Source of the DNA: Moniliophthora roreri | Taxonomy: Eukaryota; Basidiomycota; Agaricomycetes; Agaricales; Marasmiaceae | DNA: 64,000 bases | Direction of reading: 5' to 3' | Assembly (NCBI GenBank): GCA_001466705.2 | Contig: LATX02000201.1 | Coordinates: 62,001-126,000, forward strand | Shown here: in pieces, positions 23,038-35,302 of the stretch | How positions within the stretch are numbered: the first letter of the stretch is position 1 | How the letters are laid out: the number at the start of each line of letters is the position of its first letter | Made by a program: the position numbers and the translations under genes | Notes under the pieces: model-generated | What the model saw: the letters and a program-made list of their open reading frames with translations, nothing else | What the model was told of the DNA's origin: nothing | Database searches by the model: none

Positions 23038-24029
23038 TGTGCATTTAGCTTGAATCATTCCAATACTGCTACATGGTGTGTTGGATGAGGTAGATGGCAT
23101 AACAGGACTGGGAATGGAAAAGGATTGACTCAGGACTGAAAGCGAAGCTGATGAAAGAAGAAACGAACCCAACATGATCTATTGACCACAGCCTTCCTAT
23201 CCAAAAGGACCGCTGTTCCTGAAAGAAGACGCGCGGAATTCTATCTCAATTGAAAGGGAATCACCTCTATCCTCTAGTTTGTCTGTACGGCTGTCGTCAA
23301 TTCACACCGGGTTTCAGTTGGACAGATAAATTAGCTGATAGGTTACGTTTCGGTTTATCAACACGTTTTCTGGTCGCGACTCGCCAGAAACGTGCGATAA
23401 CCCGAAAGCCCACATTTCAGTCATTTGTGCCTGAAGAATTTTTTTCTCAACCCGGAGTGAATGGTCTTCAGCTCGTCGAGTAACCCAAGAGAGAGGCTTC
23501 CTTTTTGGGACGGTTGCCGCGACAAAGAATGGCGATTCCTCGTAAACTTCATTTAACTTGGGCGCTTGAGCTTGATGGGCCGGCCGATAATGCAGAAACC
23601 AGGTTGCCCAATGGAATAATCCCCTCATAACTCATACCATTCGGTGGACACCGTAATGCAGGTATGGAAGAGTATGGGCGATGCTAGTTCGCCGTCCAAT
23701 CCGCTCGCGGCCATGCTCGGCGGGGATGTCCACCTTGTAAAAATTTGACACGTTGCACCTTCTTCCTTCGCATCATCTCCATCTCCCCCGATCACAAAAA
23801 CAAAATGTCTGGTGTCCTCACAAGCTACCGTCACAATGCTAGATGGAGAAGGAACTGGTGAAGGCGTTGCAAATGGAAGATGTGAGTCATGATCTATATA
23901 CTATATTGCGCACCTCCCAATCTGACAGCAGGTGTTAAGATAGCATCGTGGACGTCGTTAACAGCAACTTGAGCACAGCCTCTATCACCTACCGAATACC
24001 CAGCGTAAAATTGTGTCCCTCCTCGCACC
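23038..24029. other. No gene seen; upstream of a bundle gene
   Basis: About 1 kb where CpG becomes frequent again. Small open frames overlap on both strands without recognisable motifs. An A/T box (CTATATACTATATTG, about 23892) lies about 140 bp before the next start codon. Confidence 0.4.
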
Positions 24030-25406
24030 ATGCGCGAAGCTACTCCTGCCATAACACCTCCCAAGCGTCGTAGAAACCTATTCAAACTTGGCTTCGGAAG
24101 GCATTCGTCCGCTGCGTCAGATGTCTCTATCACGGTTCTTTCCACTTTGAAAGATGCTTCCATGTCGGGACCGATACCCTCTATCGGGATTGCTTGTGCA
24201 CTGGCGCTGGAGATTCTAAAAGCCGCTCAGGTGAGTCGGTTTTTGATTTCCATTATTGTCGTATCATGCTGTTAACTCACTATGTTACCAGGCGGCAAAA
24301 GATAACAAGGACGCGTTCAAGAGGCTAGCCAAAGATTCGTGCTCGATGGTTCTTCAAATCAAAATGGTCTGCGAGGACCTATCAGCCGCCGATGATATGG
24401 GGGACAGTATCATAGAAAGGCGTGAAAGGCTATCTTTAATGCTCCTCAAGCACCTGGAAGGACTCGAAGAGTATGTCTTCCTTTCCTGGGCATGCCTTTT
24501 CCTATGCTGACTCTTCGTACAGAACGCTCACTGAAATCAGAGATTTCGCAAAACGACGCGCCAGTAGAGGCTTCTGGAAGCGCTACTGTTCGAACAAGTC
24601 AGACCTAGGGAGGATACAGGAATACCGCGAGCGTGTCAGGCAGGCATTAGATGTTTTTGGGGTGCGTCTTGTGTTCCTGTTCGAGACCTGTTCGTAACTA
24701 ACTCGTCAGTTAGATCCAATCACATATCATCGTGCGAGAAACCATGGTCCGTATGGCTTCCCAACAACAATCTTTACAAGAAGAACTGAGGAGCTGGGGT
24801 AGTCTTGAACGGGCGGACACCTCTGAACTCACCATGTCTTCGGTTAGCGAGGAGACCAACAACCCGTTCACATCATCAATCACTTCGACGTCGTCGTCGT
24901 TCTCTTTTGAAGATGCTTTCAAGGACTTGCTGGAGTCTGCCAATGACGAAGTAGTGCCAGCACTTTCCTCAACATTTACAGCTTCAACGCGATACATCAC
25001 TCTACCTGTTGACGAGAAGGCCGCGAATCCGTTTATCTCGTCGACGTCATCCACCAACGCGGAAGACTCGTCGCCATCGCCACCGCCATATACCCGTCCG
25101 ATAGGTTCACCGACAGGGCCCAAGAACCCGTTCGTCTTCTCGCCTGCCCATGTTTATAGCGTATCTTTACGGACAACACGCCGCATTAAGAATACGCAGA
25201 CCTCTAGAACTGCTTCCCCGTTCGTACACTTTGACTTTCATCTTTCTATACCTTTCATTTCCTTTACTCTTACTTGCGCTCGCTCATTCCAAGCAGGAAC
25301 GTTCAACTTCACTACCAACATGATATATCTCGTGTTCGTTCTGTTGGCAATGTCAGTCTCGATCTCTTTGTGTACAGCTTCAAACTTGAAATCTATTGTA
25401 TTGTAA
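24030..25406 (+). CDS. Helical-bundle adaptor-like protein (MLKL N-terminal-domain-like), 403 aa
   Basis: Four exons: 24030 to 24230, 24292 to 24470, 24523 to 24661 and 24714 to 25406, with intron phases 0, 2, 0. The first three exons encode exactly 173 residues. They begin with a basic PPKRRRN stretch, then a glycine-containing amphipathic helix (VLSTLKDASM...IGIACALALEIL), then charged helices up to RIQEYRERVRQALDVF. This is the layout of the agaric adaptor family resembling the four-helix N-terminal domain of MLKL, a scaffold or membrane-acting bundle. The last exon is low-complexity (Ser/Thr/Pro). It has three NPF tripeptides (near residues 223, 278 and 311), an SPPPY motif (about 295 to 299) and a hydrophobic end (MIYLVFVLLAM). 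Its far end may be mis-modelled. Intact as read. Function is inferred from shape only. Confidence 0.65.
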
Positions 25407-26145
25407 GTAGTAACTGCTGAACTCGAATCTATATCTTGCTGCGAATCCCAGACGTGTGTTGCGAAAACTCACATTGAAGATGCCTACTAGCAGGCGACTC
25501 CAAAAGCTCCGGGGATCGTGAGGTTCAGTCTTCAAATGCACCAGCGTTTGCAGCGAAAACATGATTATGACGCCTCTCCACCTTTCCTCGCAGGGCGCGT
25601 GAGGTGCCGCATGATTATCTGACTCTTTGCATCAATCATTTTGAAGAGCTCTTGCAGCTTACTGTTTGTCACCAAGGAATGGAGAAAGAATCTGAGGATA
25701 TCGTGTCTAAGGTGGAACGCACAGACTGGATGCGTCTCTGGAGTTGGAAAAGATTTTGACTGGTTGATAAGGTCATAGCGTGCATGTACCAGCCCGAGGA
25801 AATTGAGATTTATGAATGTTCGGGATCATCGAAAAAACCTAGGCGAAAGATAATGAATCCTCTTCAGATTACGAACTCTATATATGTAGAGTAAAACGCA
25901 GCTTCGTCCTGAGTAAGTGGCATCCTTTTATTTTCGAGCTCGAGGACGGAATCGCGTTGACGATTACAGCGAATTCAACGTGAGAATGTGTGCACTGCCA
26001 CCGCTGAGATTCGTCTAGACTCGCTTCTTATCCGATACGCTCGTCTCTCCGCTTTCATCAGCTCTCCCAATTCACCATCTACACCTTCGACGGCTTCGTA
26101 CAAAGATGAAGGATCACCTGAAGTTCAGCTCCTTTCGTTGCCCGG
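25407..26145. other. No gene seen
   Basis: Only short overlapping frames; no family recognised. The stretch is CpG-normal. Confidence 0.4.
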
Positions 26146-26181
26146 TTGCAGCAAGCCCGGGCTCAGCCCGCAACATCACTA
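26146..26181 (+). mobile_element. 3' fragment of a hAT-like MITE
   Basis: GCAGCAAGCCCGGGCTCAGC... ending CAACATCACTA matches the right end of the MITE at 33193 to 33538 (GAGCCCGCAACATCACTA). The left terminus is not found nearby and no target duplication is visible, so this is a truncated copy. Confidence 0.6.
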
Positions 26182-26302
26182 ATCGTCTACAAGCTTATGA
26201 TACGATGCGCATAACGGGATTCAGCGGTGCCCATTTCAGGAGAATCAGGCATGCGATGGTATAAGAAGGTGCTACTAAATCAGAACCGCAGAAAATTTAA
26301 CC

Positions 26303-27332
26303 ATGAAGATTATTTCACCTCTCAACCATTCTCCTAGGTTTTGCAGCAGCAGACACTGACTGGTCGAAACATTAATTCCGAGCACCTCAGGCGGATGATT
26401 TGCGTAGTCCCTGTTCTGGGCTCAACACGTGAGTCTCCTCTCCCAATCTCAACATTTTGCTGGTGGTTATGCGGATCCAGTCTTGCAAATCATGGCTTCA
26501 TTCCTAGAAATGGACGAAATCTTTCTGTGCCTACCGTGCTGCAGGGCTCTTTATGTACGGGTTACCCGTTTCTAGGACGTGATTCATGCTGTTCACGCTG
26601 ATAACGGTATGGCAGATGGCTCCGACATACCTATTGCCTCTTTATACGTCTTGTCGCCAAACTTGCCGTACTCATCTCTAATAACGATGACGATCATTTT
26701 ACGTTGGAGGATATCGCGCAGTGCGTTTAGATTTTCTACGTGACTTGGTATCTCGTTACTGATACCTCGTCAGACACGGTACCATTGAGCACGATGCCTC
26801 GGTATCCCAATCTGACTATGCTCTGGGTTCCAGCGTGCGCTTTAATGCTACCCTATACAACGAAGCCCTCACACAATCCAACTCGGGTGTAGACTACTAC
26901 AACATTACTTCAACCGGCCTCGTTCAGAAAGCTCGATTGGATGATTCGTTAGCGAGGGGTCCTAATGTAACGAATACCATCAAGGAAACAACAATCAGGA
27001 ATGGCGAGAGCGCAATCTACCTTTGCGTTATGGGAGGCTGTGCCAATAGGTTTGGAAGAGCGCCGAAGAAGTGAGCAGTGTTTCACCCTTGATATGACTT
27101 TCTCTGAAGCGTCGAGTTCAGGTTCGTTGACATCTTTTTCCGCGAAGAACGCCTTCCCGTCGCTGAAGGCTGGAGCCGTCCCGAAGGTGATGATGTCTTT
27201 GAGCTTCTGATGAAGATGAGGGATGAAATTGGTAGAGTTTCGGAATGGAGCCCGACACCAGGACAGTATCCATGGGTGATATTGGGTCCTGGTGCACCAG
27301 AAGACCCGATGAAGGCGGGTACGATCCTGTAA
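26303..27332 (+). pseudogene. Heme-thiolate peroxygenase (short UPO / chloroperoxidase family), N-terminally damaged
   Basis: Fungal unspecific peroxygenases are secreted heme enzymes that use H2O2 to oxygenate organic substrates. Here the proximal heme cysteine lies in RSPCSGLN (Cys codon 26412 to 26414; most relatives have P-C-P), followed by ANHGFIPRNGRN. The distal EHD motif is IEHDAS (codons 26787 to 26795). NVTNT, NGESAIYL and FREERLPVAEGW follow, to a natural end at 27332. Introns at 26429 to 26480, 26721 to 26773 and 27071 to 27121 join cleanly. Damage: the signal-peptide region (ATG 26303, then a readable ILLGFAAADTDW) is out of frame by one base, an in-frame TAA sits at 26373, and the stretch 26547 to 26640 does not read well. 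The second half looks intact, so inactivation is recent or the 5' model is incomplete. Confidence 0.7.
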
Positions 27333-29879
27333 TGAGGATCAAAGGGGAAAGGGTTTTGGCGTTATTGACTAGCTATAGACCCGTAGACTCAATACTTTGT
27401 CGTACTACTGTATCTATGGATTACTTATGACCGTTTATACTGTAAATGTTTGCGTCAATTTCCAGAATCCTATTTTTACGACGTTGAAGGTACTGTACGG
27501 TAGTGTACCCCATTTTCGATTTTGACACCGTGATCCGAAGAGGCAGGCCAGCCAGCTCGCGTCATTCGTTGCCCTCGACTTCCATGATGTCTTTTACCTC
27601 GGAAACGTCAAACCTTCAAGACCACGGAGGTAACTCCACAGGTCCAATCAAGCAGCTCCGGCGAAGTCACCCGATGTGGTAGCACCACCTAAAAGAACAA
27701 TCGGATCCATGTAGGTGTCAACTTATCACATACTCGATACAATATAGCACATCATGAATAGTCTGCGAAGTCTCCATGGCGACTACAATTTACCGGGAGG
27801 ATTATGGCGTTGAAACTTGACCTATCGGAAGAATGGCTCGCGGTGGCATTGAGCGAGGATACCGGTACGAACATTACCGAGGCTGTACAATAGATCTACT
27901 TTCCTCAAACTTCACCAGCCCTTCCGAGGGTTCTTGAAACATTAGACACCTTTCCGGGGCGTCAATGAAGGGGGAAAAAACCTCGAATAACATCAAATCG
28001 TAATTTAGCGTGTGACCTCGCTGCTCGATTGTCGTTTCCAAGGCCATTTCATGTGTCAAGATGCTCGGCAACACGCTCTGCTGGCTTTTAGCCTTGAAAA
28101 ACGATTCTATGAAAGATATAAGTAATTGTAACAAGAAACGATAGTGGAGAGTATTCTGTAGTGGAGAGTCGCAGTAGACTCTGGACGAAGCTGAAACCTA
28201 GTCAGGATTACGTATGTAGCCTTGTTTGTTATCCAAACAACCCGCGCTTTCACCCAATTTTCACCACTGCCAGTACGTAGCCAGTACATCCTTGAACTTA
28301 CATTGGATGGTAGGAAATATTATACTCAATCCACAAGGTACGCTATTGATCTTTTTAGTATGCTTCTGCTGATGGCTGCCAGCAGACCTCTACCATCTTC
28401 AAGGATAGGGAAAAATATATCAGCTCAGGTTTGGAAGAAAGATGAGTAGTATTCAACTCGGATAAGGTGTATCGGATTCGCTATCTGCAGCTAAATGATA
28501 ATCTAACAATGTCTTTACAGCTCACCACCACGAGCATTTTCGGTGGTTGCACAAGGCGGATCCAAGTCTTCATCCAAACCGTACTTAACAGTAACGCGAT
28601 TTCCCTACGGAGCTCTCAGTGTACCGGTGGCCTAATGAGATGGGTATCAATAGGTCACTACTTGACGAGCTTGGCTTCTGTCACAGTGGTATAAGGGTGA
28701 CTCATAGACAAAGGCGTGTTCCCGTTTTTGGGTCTCCAGGTACATAGATACTAACTGTCAGTCCAGAATGTTTCTATACGGGTTTTCCCCACTTCCACAT
28801 GTACGGGATACCGTTAGCTCGTTCGACGTCGTATGGCCAGAGAAACGTTTAGCATCAGTAGCCAAGAACGCAACCCCTCCCGCCTACTCTACACGGAAAT
28901 CTATGTACCTGCTGCTCGCTTCATGCACCATTCCGTCTTATCCCCGTGCTCGTTCAAACTCGTGCTCATTCGGGCGAACGTTCCGTGCTTGCTCGCACTT
29001 CACACCTCATCAACTGGAAAACGTCATGGATTGGCATGATTAGGATGTCCGAACAGCATCTCCTACAATGTAAGCTCTTTCCTAGTCATCACTAGTACTG
29101 TTGCTAATGCTATTTTCAGAATCGCGAACCTGACGCTGCTATCCGTTACAGACCTCACCCGCTCGATGAACGGTTAACCCCACGCTACCAACGCCCTCGA
29201 AAGTTCACTCGTTTTGGCCTTCCGCGTACAGAGCGTACAGAGGACGTTTATATCAATTCTCTCAGCTCATAGCACTTCTGTTAATCACAATACTACGGCT
29301 TCCGAGAAAGTCATGTGCCGGTAGAGCATTGTACTTTCAGTCGGCGAGTTACCAGTGTCCTTGCAACAACAAACGAAGTAGCTCGGAACCATGATATACT
29401 TCGCGATGCTCACCTCCCGAAACGACTCCTCGTCTCATTCTCACTTGCGCGCGCCAGATGTTGAGCATTTCTGTGCCAACATCGCAGCTTTGCTTCGGAC
29501 CACCAGCACCAGGTGACTTCATCTGGTATCCCTTCCATCAACTTTATCTCTCGGCACAGCCTTGGTAGCGCTTGGGCATGTGGAAATGCCACGAGTAACC
29601 TTAGCCAAGAACCAGAATTAGTGGTTAGAGGTCGTACCCAAGTTGTACCGTCAATATCAACTATCAAGTTTCGGAGACCTGGGCAAGCTGGGCATTCTGG
29701 GGCTGCAAAGCTTCCACATATATATTTAGCGAACCAACATCATTGTCATACCTCCTCTCCTTTTCTTGCGGCTTTCCATTATTCCAGGCTTCGGTTTGGA
29801 TATTCAGGCAGCGAAATACCTGAGCCATCAGAGGATTAACGTACAAGGCAACGCCAACGACGAAGCAGGATCACCCGTC
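27333..29879. other. No gene firmly supported
   Basis: About 2.5 kb of CpG-normal DNA with short frames only. A possible terminal exon (29120 to 29272, after an intron-like TTTTCAG; reads NREPDAAIRYRPHPLDERL... and is rich in Arg and Pro) is the best candidate, but I could not connect it to an upstream exon. Confidence 0.35.
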
Positions 29880-31415
29880 ATGTCTACAGAACCGATGAAT
29901 CAGTCCAAGTCTTTCGATGAGGATTCGGAGACCAAGGCCCCCACTGAGCAACAGACATCGCTAGACACTGACAACCACGAGATCCGCACTAAGAAACCAT
30001 GGTGGTACTCCGTCAAGGAACCAGGTTCCGCTTTGCAGATCGTCATTGCCGCCGTTTTGGCCATCGCTATCGGCATGACGGTCGTCAACACCACCAGCAA
30101 CATTCCCGAAGCCGCGACAGCCATCGTCGGTATCCCGGGTAGACTCTGGTTACGCTCTCTGCAAGCTGTTGGTGAGTAGCAAGTCTACTTCTTTGCCGTT
30201 CAGTGTTGCTAATGGCATGATTTCCCAGTACTGCCTCTCATCGTCTGCTCGATGATCGTTGCAGTACAGAAACTGAAAGAAATCTCTGCTGGCGGTCACA
30301 CTCTAGCTCGCTGGACCATCGGCTTCTACATCGTGACCACTATAATTGCTGTAGCCCATAGTACCATCCTGGTCTCGCTGGTGTGGCGGCACATGTACTC
30401 TATAGCGAGTGGTTCCGCACTTCAGGTATCGGAGGATGATGTTCGGACAATTGAGGAGCGTAAGGACACCAAAATCCATGACGTGGTAGTGCAGATGTTC
30501 GACTCGTTAATCCCGAGCAACATCGTTATGGCACTGGCTGAGAACGAACTCCTGGCCGTGCTCGTCTGCTCTGTCATTGTCGGATACTTGATCAAGGGTT
30601 CAAAGTCGACACTGCTTCGTGCAGTGCATGAAATCGAGGATATAATCATGGTCATCATCACTTTCCTGATCAAGCTAGCTCCCATAGGCGTCTTCTTTCT
30701 CATCCTGCCTAACCTGTTCCGTCTGAATATGGAGGATATCGGACGTAATCTCGGAATCCTTATTGGCAGTTCGATCGCCTCCATGTTCATCCATCTATTC
30801 ATTGTTCTTCCCGCCCTTTTTTTCCTTGTCACTCGTCGTGAACCGTACTCATACTGGTTCAAATGTGCCCCTGCGTGGATCACTGCCTGGGGTACCGCTT
30901 CTTCGGCTGCGACTATGTCTGTCACCATGAAGGAAGTTAGGGAAAGAGGCTTGTCAGAGACCGTTTGCAAGTTTACCATTCCCCTTGGTACCCTAGTAAA
31001 CATGGACGGGTAAGTAACTATTTATCTTTCCTTGTAAGCCAACGCTAACTCCTCCTTCAGTACCGCCATCTACTTCCCCGCCACCGTCGTTTTCATGGCC
31101 GCAACACAAGGCATCACGCTCAATGCAGCAGAATACGTCATCGTGATCCTGTTGTCATCGCTCGCATCCATCGGCGCTACACCTATCCCCAGCTCGTCGC
31201 TTGTTCTGACCGTCATGATTTGCACGAGCGTTGGTGTGCCCATCACAGGCATGTACGCTGTTGTCGTTGCTATCGATTGGTTCCTCGACCGATTCCGGAC
31301 TGCCGTCAACGTTAGTGGTGATCTATATGGCACGGCTATCATAGCCAAGCTATCTAAGATCCCTGACGATGCGGCTGAGGACCACGAGGTCCTTGATAAC
31401 TCGGACCGTGTTTAA
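29880..31415 (+). CDS. Dicarboxylate/amino acid:cation symporter (DAACS, SLC1-like), 475 aa
   Basis: Members of this family couple uptake of glutamate, aspartate or C4-dicarboxylates to cation gradients at the plasma membrane. Exons are 29880 to 30171, 30229 to 31009 and 31061 to 31415; introns are 57 and 51 bp and the joins keep frame. The start ATG 29880 gives a polar N-terminus (MSTEPMNQ...), then PGSALQIVIAAVLAIAIG begins the first helix. Diagnostic motifs are present: RLWLRSLQAV-VLPLIVCSMIV (helix 2), the substrate-site region TASSAATMSVTM, NMDGTAIYFP (the conserved NMDGT cation-binding motif), and the second hairpin SIGATPIPSSSLVLTVMI followed by DWFLDRFRTAVNVSGD. Length and order are as expected for a full fungal member. 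No damage seen. The neighbouring genes do not suggest a pathway. Confidence 0.9.
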
Positions 31416-33184
31416 ATCTAGATGCGAAGGGGCGTGGGCATTGGAATGAAACTGCTTCTGTTGAATGAATACTACAGTGCATGTGTGTTACAGTATGGGC
31501 TTCTAAGGTACTTTCTATGTACATTACTCCTCTCTCTTACGTGACTGGACTCGGTCTTGACAACAATGTTTGCCTATACTGCGGAGCGGCATGGTGCGCT
31601 TTCGACATACTGCTAGGCATCAACAATCTTCAGTACCTAGCGCAATAAGAGGACAATGATCCCACTCTCATCCGGCATCAGTCAGTGAGCGTGAAATACT
31701 GTCGACGAGAACGACGTAGGAGGGTTTCCGCGCGGCTGAGAGCACTATCGAACAGGTCGATGATATCTTGCGAGGGTGAAGTGTATAAGGAAGCTATGAA
31801 CCGTCAGCCATAGGACCTCCCTTGTATGGGTGAAAGGAGCGTACCATGCTGTCTGTCCTACTCCGGCCAGTGCCTGACGTATTTCCTTGGGTTGAAGTCT
31901 TCAAAGTTCTAAGATCCGGGGTTCTACAAAGGTAGGCTGCCCGACTGTTTCGTATAGTCAACGACGTCAATGTTCCATCTTCAGGTTCTGCTAATCGCTC
32001 TGGAGCCGATATGAGTATCAGGAGGGCTACCATGCGAAAACTCGGAACACACGGTGCAGAGGACTAAATGTGTCGTCTATGTCTGACTGGTAGACCAGGA
32101 CGTAGCGATAATAATGTCATGATATAGCCCTAGTTGCCCATAGCTTTGAGTGTTGAAATTTTCCGGGTGATGTCGTTGGCCTACGTAGCATCGAGAAGGT
32201 TGACCGGTCGTGTCGTGTCCTGGAGAAAAAACGTCATCAAAAACTGGCCGACCCATGCTTGGTGCTGGTACGCACCCAAGAATAAGCCAAGATTCAAGGG
32301 CTCTCCTGGAGCTGAGGTTTTCTTCCATATCTCATAGACTAATATCACCCTTTCTACAGCGCTCACACCCCCGAGCCTCCGAGCCTATCCCCTTTCCCCC
32401 AAGCAATTTTTTTCATATTCAGTTCTGAGAGCTCCGGCCTGAGCTTGATCTGAGCTTGAAAGGTGCTAGGAATAGCAACTGGAAACTTCTGGTGCAGAAA
32501 AAGAAGAGGTGGATGTGATTGAGTAATGGAGACATACGTGAAGTCTACCTCAGTTCCATCATGCCAAAACGTAGCATTGAGTCGTGTTCCTAGAGGACCC
32601 TGTAACCGAGAAAGTCGAGGAGAAACTGTAGAGGAACATGATGGGTAAAAAGCAAGGCGCACAGGTTTTGCCGATTCGGCGCCAGACCTAGTCTCCTGTA
32701 AGCAGACTCAATCGCTCGTTCCTCGCTGTATACGCCAGACCTAACCTTGTTCACGCAACCTCTCCTCTCCCTCTCTCTCCTTTTCCTAACACAATGCTGG
32801 AGCGTAACCTTCCTTGGATTATGTTGCGGAGCAACGAAGTCTCTGCCGGAAGCCCTTCAAGTTGCGCGAAAAGGCGCCATGGATGTATTTGACGATAGCG
32901 AGGAGGGAAGCAGCTGTGTCAACCCCTACGCAAGTTTTATGCCCCCTTCTGGACTCCCATGTCCTATTATAATTCAAAACGAGATTTTCGAGTAACCGAT
33001 TCGCCTTAGGCATGAAGGTCCCAGCGCAAGTGAGATTAGCTGTGATACCGAGAGCTACTAACATATGAGTCTCCTAGGTTATTCATACGATATATCTTTT
33101 CCTGATGAAGGCCTCATGAAGCATCTCGACGCGATGGCGATACGGCGATTTGACCGCCGGGTTCCTTCAAAGTCGGGCATTTCA
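31416..33184. other. No gene seen
   Basis: About 1.8 kb downstream of the symporter. Short frames on both strands, none with recognisable motifs or convincing intron joins. Confidence 0.4.
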
Positions 33185-33546
33185 AAAGCGTCTAGTGATG
33201 TTGGGGGCTCGGCTCAAGCCCTGAAGCCAGGCCTGACCGAGCCGAGCCCTACTGTAGGGCTTCGACCGGGCTCAGGGCTCGGGCTTGCATTTCTGAAAGC
33301 CTAAGCCCGGGGCTTGAGCCCTAGACGATATGATGGAAAGTGCAACCCGTGGCTGTAGGCAAGTGATACCCCAAAAGCCCTGGCCTAAGCCGGGCCCTGC
33401 CTACGGCTCGGGCCTCTGGCGGTTCGGGCTTCTAGCGGCTCAAGGCTCGGGCTCAATGTTTGGTGAGCCTGAGCCCTCTCAAGCCAGGCCTAAGCCTGGG
33501 GCTTTGAGCCGAGCCGAGCCGAGCCCGCAACATCACTAAAAGCGTC
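33185..33546 (+). mobile_element. hAT-like MITE (346 bp) with 8-bp target duplication
   Basis: The element 33193 to 33538 starts TAGTGATGTTG and ends CAACATCACTA, perfect 11-bp inverted ends that extend into GGGCTCGGCTC-like GC-rich arms. It is flanked by AAAGCGTC on both sides (33185 to 33192 and 33539 to 33546). An 8-bp duplication and TAG-type ends are the signature of hAT transposons. The body is made of GAGCC/GGCTC repeats that can fold into long stems, and it has no coding capacity. The flanks are an exact target-site record, so the insertion is recent. Confidence 0.9.
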
Positions 33547-33660
33547 GACTCGTAGTCGAATGCAAGGGCATGGCCGATGTCTCTAAGTACGGTTGCCCAG
33601 CAGGCTCAGGTTAACTTTGGCTCAGTGAATCGAGTCAGTTGGAATTGATCAGTGCCAGAT

Positions 33661-33865
33661 TAGTGCAGATCCTGGATATTTACGGCAGGGAAGGCCTTCT
33701 AACAGCTGTTCGCCGCCGCCACCGACTGTATACGGAAACATATCATACAGAATACTTCATTCCCCCCGAAAACCAAGCACAAATTCAGTGTTCCCGCCTC
33801 TCGACACGCCGAGAATGATACCAAAATTACCGGGAAATACTTTGTTCCGCATCCCGGACAAGGAG
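33661..33865 (-). repeat. CpG-rich copy of the dispersed repeat at 6177 to 6370
   Basis: Reverse-complement match to 6177 to 6370; this copy retains CpG where the other has TG or CA. On the minus strand it reads through NFGIILGVSRGGNTEF. The match fades into weaker similarity further out. Confidence 0.7.
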
Positions 33866-35302
33866 CCAACTCCGGGGACTAGTGCCGGAAGTCGCAAAAA
33901 GTCTTCCTTACCTTAAAACTGGGTCAGCGAATATTTCAGCGAGCGGTACTTATATCTACCGAGGCCTCTGCACTCTTGTTGAAAACGTAGTGGGTGAAGG
34001 GGTGATGAACACCGGGAGTCCTCAACCATGAGCCACCATCCACGTTCTTGACACAATTTTACTTACCTCACCATTCCTTCTCGATGATTCCGCGAGGTCT
34101 CCGGACTTTCGCCTCTAGAATTTTACAGAGGTACGTGCATGGGCGCACCGACCCGAAATTCCACCAACCAATTGAACTCTATCGCAGGATCGCCTTTCAA
34201 ACGAGTCTCGCCGCGGCGCAATACGCATCAGCGCAAATCAATTCTCACGCTAGCCCACACGAGCAAGCGTGCAAGTTTGCGAGGGAAAAGTAGTGAGTTT
34301 CATGTCTTTACCAATAATAACAATAAGTGATGTTCTACTTACATCCGCTGCGACACCGACGACACCGTTGGATGGGGCCTAGGACAACTTCAGCGGGTTG
34401 GCTAGCAATTCAATTCAATTCAATTGGGCATTGACAGGTATCTATCGGCATCAAGCTTCTATTGCAAGGCGAAGATTGCAAAGTTGAAAGTTAACCTGAG
34501 CCTGCTGGGCAACCATAAATTTATCCAGTAAAGGAGAAATTGCGGGAAATCGTTGTAAGGATGGTCCCTACGAATGACAGGCTCCAATTCATATTATTCT
34601 ACTCGGAGCGCCTGCTTGCAAGGTGAGGTGGGGGTGGGCTTACGTGCGCCGTGACACACGCTATGAAGGGCCTGGGGATTGCAGCTCTCTCCTCCCGAAC
34701 CTATGCCCCCTACGGAGCTATTTTCGCGCTTCATTTTGACTTAATTTGGATTTATTACAGGGTTCTGCTGTGCAATCATAAAATGATAATATTGCTTGCT
34801 TGGACCCAGGTGTGGCATGTATCAAGCAACACTTCAATGACTCCTGCGTTTTCCAACTCTTCGGTTCCAGTGACTTGAAACCTAGAATGTAAGTATTTAC
34901 ATATGGGACCGTCATGTCTCCCCACACTCACAGCGCATTTTTCCTGCATATATTAATCAATGATCTTCGTCGCCGATGATATCGCCAGCGCTAAATTTGG
35001 CATCCGGCACTTACGACGCAACGGCCCAGTTCCTATATTGATCCTCCAACCTTCTGCTTCTCTGGCCGTAACGTGATCGAAGTTCCAGACAGACACTGCC
35101 TTGTTTCATCGAGAAGCAGCATTGACTGGCTAGGGATGAATCCAAAACAGTTGTACGTCAGACCACTTGACCTCTACCGATACGCAGAACACTAACATGC
35201 GAAAGCCGCGTGTCCCAAGAACATACAGTTATATCTCCTCCTTAGGGTGTTCGGTTGTTCTTACCTCCTTTCCCATACATCTCTCCACAAGTATTGGTCT
35301 TC
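33866..35302. other. No gene seen; short (AATTC)n tract
   Basis: Contains a short pentanucleotide run, CAATTCAATTCAATTCAATT (about 34408 to 34427). A small frame at 34087 to 34293 (ATG 34087, IPRGLRTFASRILQ...) has no recognisable domain and I leave it uncalled. Confidence 0.4.
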
